The notes beneath the pieces were generated by a model. The model was not told the DNA's origin, did no database searches, and saw only the letters and a list, made by a program, of their open reading frames with translations. From Alkalinema sp. FACHB-956 (lineage in GTDB: Bacteria > Cyanobacteriota > Cyanobacteriia > Leptolyngbyales > Leptolyngbyaceae), in contig NZ_JACJRC010000001.1 of NCBI RefSeq assembly GCF_014697025.1, forward strand, positions 682,001-746,000: a stretch of 64,000 nucleotides of DNA, read 5' to 3'. A program made the translations under genes and the position numbers. Below are positions 61,222 to 64,000 of this stretch, one piece after another. Numbering within the stretch: position 1 is the stretch's first letter; each line of letters starts with the position of its first letter.

Positions 61222-62580
61222 ATGCGGATTTTGGCGTATCTCTATAGCGATCCTTTATTGGAATCGAGTCCTGACCCGGCTTTGTGGGGTTGGGAGGTCG
61301 ATCGGGTCTATCAGGATTTTGCTGTAGAGGGGAATGCTCGATCGCAGTTGCAGCAATTGCTCAATGATTGCCAAACACAACCTGCTGATTATTTGTTATT
61401 AAGGCGATTGGAAGAATTGGGGGATTCGGTTCAGGCGATCGGCGATCGGTTGTCGGAATTAAAACAGTTATCGATTCGGGTGGTGACGATCGATCCAGTG
61501 GATACTGCCGGAGATAGCTCGGAGAATAATCCTGACGTGATTGCGGATGGTCACATTCGATCGGACGTTTTAAAACTGATTCAAGCATTACAACGGAATC
61601 AGCGCAGTCAACGGATTCAGCAAGGCCATGCCCGCAATCGGATGAAGGCGGCTCCGCCCCCTGGTCGATCGCCCTATGGGTATCGGCGCAGTCGCAATCG
61701 CTATGTGGTCGATCGCACGACGGCTCCGGTGGTGAAGGAGTTTTTTGAGCAATTTTTACTCTTTGGGTCGCTGCGGGGGGCAGTGCGCTACATTGCCAAG
61801 AAGTATGGTAAGAAAATTTCGCCCTCTACGGGGCAGCGCTGGTTAACAAATCCGGTGTATCGAGGGGATTTGGAATTTAAGGGTGGGGATGTGGTGGCGG
61901 ATACCCACGAAGCGATTGTGTCGCGGGAGGAGGCGGCTCAAATCGATCGCTTGTTGCGGCGAAATCGACGGTTGCCCAGTCGGACGGCGAGTGCGCCGCG
62001 ATCGCTGGCGGGGTTGGTGCAGTGCCAAGGGTGCCAGTCGCCGATGACGGTGACGCGGGTGGTGCCGCCCAAGGTGGTGCGGAAAAATGCTAAGGAGGTG
62101 AAGGAGTATCTCTACCTGCGGCCTACGGCTTGTCCTCTTCAGCCGAAATGTAAGGCGATTGCCTATGAAACAATTCTGCAACAGGCGATCGAACGGATTT
62201 GTGAAGACTTACCCCGTGCGGTGGCGGCGTTGGAGTTGCCGGATTTGGAACAGGTGCAGCGGGGCATCAATGGGGCGATCGTGGGTAAGCAGAAGATTAT
62301 TGAGCAATTGCCGGGGTTAATTGCCAGTGGTATTTTGGATGGGGAAACGGCGCAGTTACGGGAATACAAGTTACGCACGGAAATGGCTGCGTTACAAAGT
62401 CGGTTGGCTCAGTTGCCGCCGGTGAATTTACCCGCGATCGCGCAAACGGTTTCGCTGCCGCAGTTTTGGTTGGATTTATCGGAGTCGGAGCGGCGGTTTT
62501 ATTTTCGTGAGTTTCTGCGTTCGATCGAACTAGTGCGAGATGGTAAAAACTGGTCAATTAAACTGATTTTTATTTTTTGA
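61222..62580 (+). CDS. Cyanobacterial serine recombinase family protein (XisF-like)
   Basis: 452 aa. The N-terminal resolvase-like part is divergent (MRILAYLYSDPLLESSPDPA; DYLLLRRLEELGDSVQAIGD resembles the dRLgRs helix). It is followed by the recombinase domain (PPPGRSPYGYRRSRNRYVV, GSLRGAVRYIAKKYGKKISP, STGQRWLTNPVYRGDLEFKG), a zinc ribbon (LVQCQGCQSPM near 268, TACPLQPKC near 304) and a coiled coil. This order is that of large serine recombinases such as XisF, which excise developmental elements, but this family is found in many cyanobacteria without an obvious element. Catalytic Ser candidates are Ser9 or Ser15. It overlaps no other gene and starts 60 bases after the VapB relic. Confidence 0.85.
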   Translation: MRILAYLYSDPLLESSPDPALWGWEVDRVYQDFAVEGNARSQLQQLLNDCQTQPADYLLLRRLEELGDSVQAIGDRLSELKQLSIRVVTIDPVDTAGDSSENNPDVIADGHIRSDVLKLIQALQRNQRSQRIQQGHARNRMKAAPPPGRSPYGYRRSRNRYVVDRTTAPVVKEFFEQFLLFGSLRGAVRYIAKKYGKKISPSTGQRWLTNPVYRGDLEFKGGDVVADTHEAIVSREEAAQIDRLLRRNRRLPSRTASAPRSLAGLVQCQGCQSPMTVTRVVPPKVVRKNAKEVKEYLYLRPTACPLQPKCKAIAYETILQQAIERICEDLPRAVAALELPDLEQVQRGINGAIVGKQKIIEQLPGLIASGILDGETAQLREYKLRTEMAALQSRLAQLPPVNLPAIAQTVSLPQFWLDLSESERRFYFREFLRSIELVRDGKNWSIKLIFIF

Positions 62581-62679
62581 GCAGGTTTGGATTACCTGTG
62601 CTGCGGCTAAGATTGAATACTCTACATATTCTACTCTGCCATGACTGATATCCAATGGTCTCTGAACTTCCTTTGTTCA

Positions 62680-62706
62680 TAAAAAATTCCTACAGATTAT
62701 GTAGGA
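62680..62706 (-). terminator. Rho-independent terminator on the minus strand
   Basis: On the minus strand TCCTAC-ataatct-GTAGGA is followed by ATTTTTT. It lies 24 bases downstream of the stop codon of the PEP-CTERM remnant, which supports that remnant having been a real gene. Confidence 0.8.
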
Positions 62707-62729
62707 GGGAAAAACAGAGGTTAGACGAA

Positions 62730-62915
62730 TTAAACTTCGATCTCGTCTGTCAACTGAGGTTCTTCACTATTGCGTTTCTTCCTGAACGCTGCGACACCTA
62801 GCCCAACTAGACCAGGGAGGAGCGCTGGTGTGGGTATAGGGGTAGGGGATATCGAACTCACTTTCAAGTCAGCGTACGTATTGCCACATTGGTAGAAGTG
62901 CCGAGGACAATAATT
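62730..62915 (-). pseudogene. C-terminal remnant of a PEP-CTERM protein gene
   Basis: The frame ends with SPTPIPTPALLPGLVGLGVA, then AFRKKRNSEEPQLTDEIEV and a stop: the PxPALLPGLVGLG sorting signal, helix and basic tail of a PEP-CTERM protein. Upstream, NYCPRHFYQCGNTYADLKVS is in frame but a stop codon cuts it off 60 codons before the end, and no signal peptide or start is found. The terminator is intact. Could also be a frameshifted gene with the rest lost. Confidence 0.75.
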
Positions 62916-63078
62916 TCACGTCGTATAGTCCATTCAAAGTGAATGACTGCCAGTAGAGCCGATAATGAAGGTTTTTTAACCTAAAATGCTTAATTTATGC
63001 GGATCTCTAGTCTACACAAACCAATCCTGATTGGCTTTTCAGCTTTTTGGATTGACATTGTCTAGCTCAGAGTTTACA

Positions 63079-64000
63079 TCAGACGGCATTTGATGACTCA
63101 GTACTATTTAATCCACTCGTACCTACAGTACTCAAGTGGTAGCTTTTCTCCATTAAATTCTTGAACTCAAAATCTGACTGAATTGTAATAAAGCCTATCT
63201 CTCTGCTTGCCCATTTGATATATTTCTCGTCTTGTGAGATAGCTTGAACTAAATCTTGAATGGCTCTATTTTTATCGTTTGCTAGTGCATAGCAAATAGC
63301 CCGTTCATAGAAGAAATCACCTTTCTCGATATCATGATTTTTGTGGTTCCTGGAAAATCTATGATGTTTATCAGTCACCTTGTGAAGAGCGATATTTCGA
63401 TCTGAAAGCACTTTTTGTTCGTATTCGTCTTTTTCTTCCTCAGAAAGTACGTCTAATTTCAGAATTTGCTCGTTAGCATAGGCTCGACAAGCCCATAGTC
63501 GAAAAGATTCACTTTTAAGACTGACTGCTTCATCATAGTGACGTACTGCATCAAAGTATTCTCCTAATCGGAGATACGTGTCTCCGATTTTTCTATGAAT
63601 TTCATAGTCACCAACACCATCTTCAGATGCAATTTCTGATGCACGTTCATATTTCTCGAGAGCTTTTTCATAACTTAAATGTCCACCCATAAGGTATAAA
63701 ACATCACCCAACGCTCTCCAAGTTTGATACTGACGTGGATTAGCAGCTAGAGCTTCTTCATATTTTTCAACTGCTTGTTCATATTCCTCTAAACTGGTGA
63801 GTGAATCGCCTAAGCTATGTAAAACCCAACTATTTTTAGGGTTGAATTTTAACGAATCCTCATAACAATTCTTTGCCTGATGATACTTAAGTTGTTTGGC
63901 ATAAGTAATTCCCTTTTTGTAAAGAGTCTCAGCATACCAAGTTTCAGGAATTTTAGAAACTTTGAGAGCTTCATTGTATTTACGAATTGCCTCTTCATAT
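63079..64000 (-). CDS. TPR protein, C-terminal 306 residues (runs off right edge)
   Basis: At least seven TPR units in a row, for example YEEAIRKYNEALKVSKIPET, YHQAKNCYEDSLKFNPKNSW, YEQAVEKYEEALAANPRQYQ, YEKALEKYERASEIASEDG and FDAVRHYDEAVSLKSESFRL. A final charged part follows (ENKHHRFSRNHKNHD-like, DLVQAISQDEKYIKWASREI). The last 60 residues (FITIQSDFEFKNLMEKSYHL) resemble the ends of bacterial TPR effector-adaptor proteins. The frame is open to the window edge, so the N-terminus and any other domain are missing. The gene is markedly AT-richer and has almost no HIP1 sites compared with the rest of the window, consistent with horizontal gain. Confidence 0.85.
   Translation of the reverse strand, partial: YEEAIRKYNEALKVSKIPETWYAETLYKKGITYAKQLKYHQAKNCYEDSLKFNPKNSWVLHSLGDSLTSLEEYEQAVEKYEEALAANPRQYQTWRALGDVLYLMGGHLSYEKALEKYERASEIASEDGVGDYEIHRKIGDTYLRLGEYFDAVRHYDEAVSLKSESFRLWACRAYANEQILKLDVLSEEEKDEYEQKVLSDRNIALHKVTDKHHRFSRNHKNHDIEKGDFFYERAICYALANDKNRAIQDLVQAISQDEKYIKWASREIGFITIQSDFEFKNLMEKSYHLSTVGTSGLNSTESSNAV

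Larger units (their letters stand above)
62581..63078. other. 498-bp region holding a decayed PEP-CTERM gene end
   Basis: Apart from the PEP-CTERM fragment and its terminator (listed separately) no gene is evident. The rest is AT-rich. Confidence 0.5.

Overview
The window looks like cyanobacterial chromosome. The palindrome GCGATCGC (HIP1) is scattered through nearly all genes. There is a one-helix high-light-inducible protein with an HLR1-like box, several giant multidomain histidine kinases of the cyanobacterial type, PEP-CTERM anchors and a Tll0287-type haem sensor kinase. Base composition is moderate except at the far right, where a TPR gene is clearly AT-richer. The genus cannot be fixed from the sequence alone.

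Layout. 1-6.4 kb holds housekeeping and DNA-metabolism genes: hemL (cut by the left edge), a D12-class adenine methylase, hisIE, a small membrane-anchored protein, a PD-(D/E)XK-like protein and an SbcC/Rad50-like ATPase. 6.4-10 kb holds a 13-bp tandem repeat, a PEP-CTERM protein, a MoxR ATPase, a small zinc-ribbon-like protein and a TPR protein. 10.1-25.0 kb, all on the minus strand, is an accessory island of NTP-dependent conflict-type genes. Read in transcription order, module A is: trypsin-co-occurring protein, trypsin-VMAP fusion, MoxR ATPase, SAV_2336-type vWA fused to an FGE-like domain, TIR-FGE fusion, stand-alone FGE. After a cluster of 61-bp repeats comes module B: caspase-nSTAND-TM protein, SLH/cysteine-peptidase-like protein, zinc-ribbon-like protein, multi-pass membrane protein. 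A tRNA-Gly(UCC) lies just beyond the upstream end of the island.

25.2-46.7 kb is dominated by signalling: a TonB-like proline-rich protein, a REC-GAF-GAF-HK-REC-adenylate cyclase, nrdR, a STAND-like protein with a dead P-loop and a membrane anchor, a haem-sensing histidine kinase, and two tandem giant Ser/Thr kinase-ATPase-GAF-histidine kinases. 46.7-56 kb has an rRNA pseudouridine synthase and a tightly coupled four-gene envelope operon (DUF11 protein, very large beta-barrel, beta-helix/OmpA protein, lectin-like/DUF11 protein). 57-60 kb has a histidine kinase with a degenerate receiver domain and the HLIP gene. 60.4-64 kb is a patchy accessory stretch: VOC protein, orphan VapB with a vapC remnant, a cyanobacterial serine recombinase, a decayed PEP-CTERM gene with its terminator intact, and an AT-rich TPR gene cut by the right edge.

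The most interesting part is 10-25 kb. Module A contains every part of a vWA-MoxR-VMAP conflict system with a trypsin-like protease and FGE-like domains. Module B is a separate caspase/STAND operon whose partners (SLH domains without a signal peptide plus a Cys/His peptidase-like tail, a zinc-ribbon-like protein, a membrane protein) I do not recognise as a described set.
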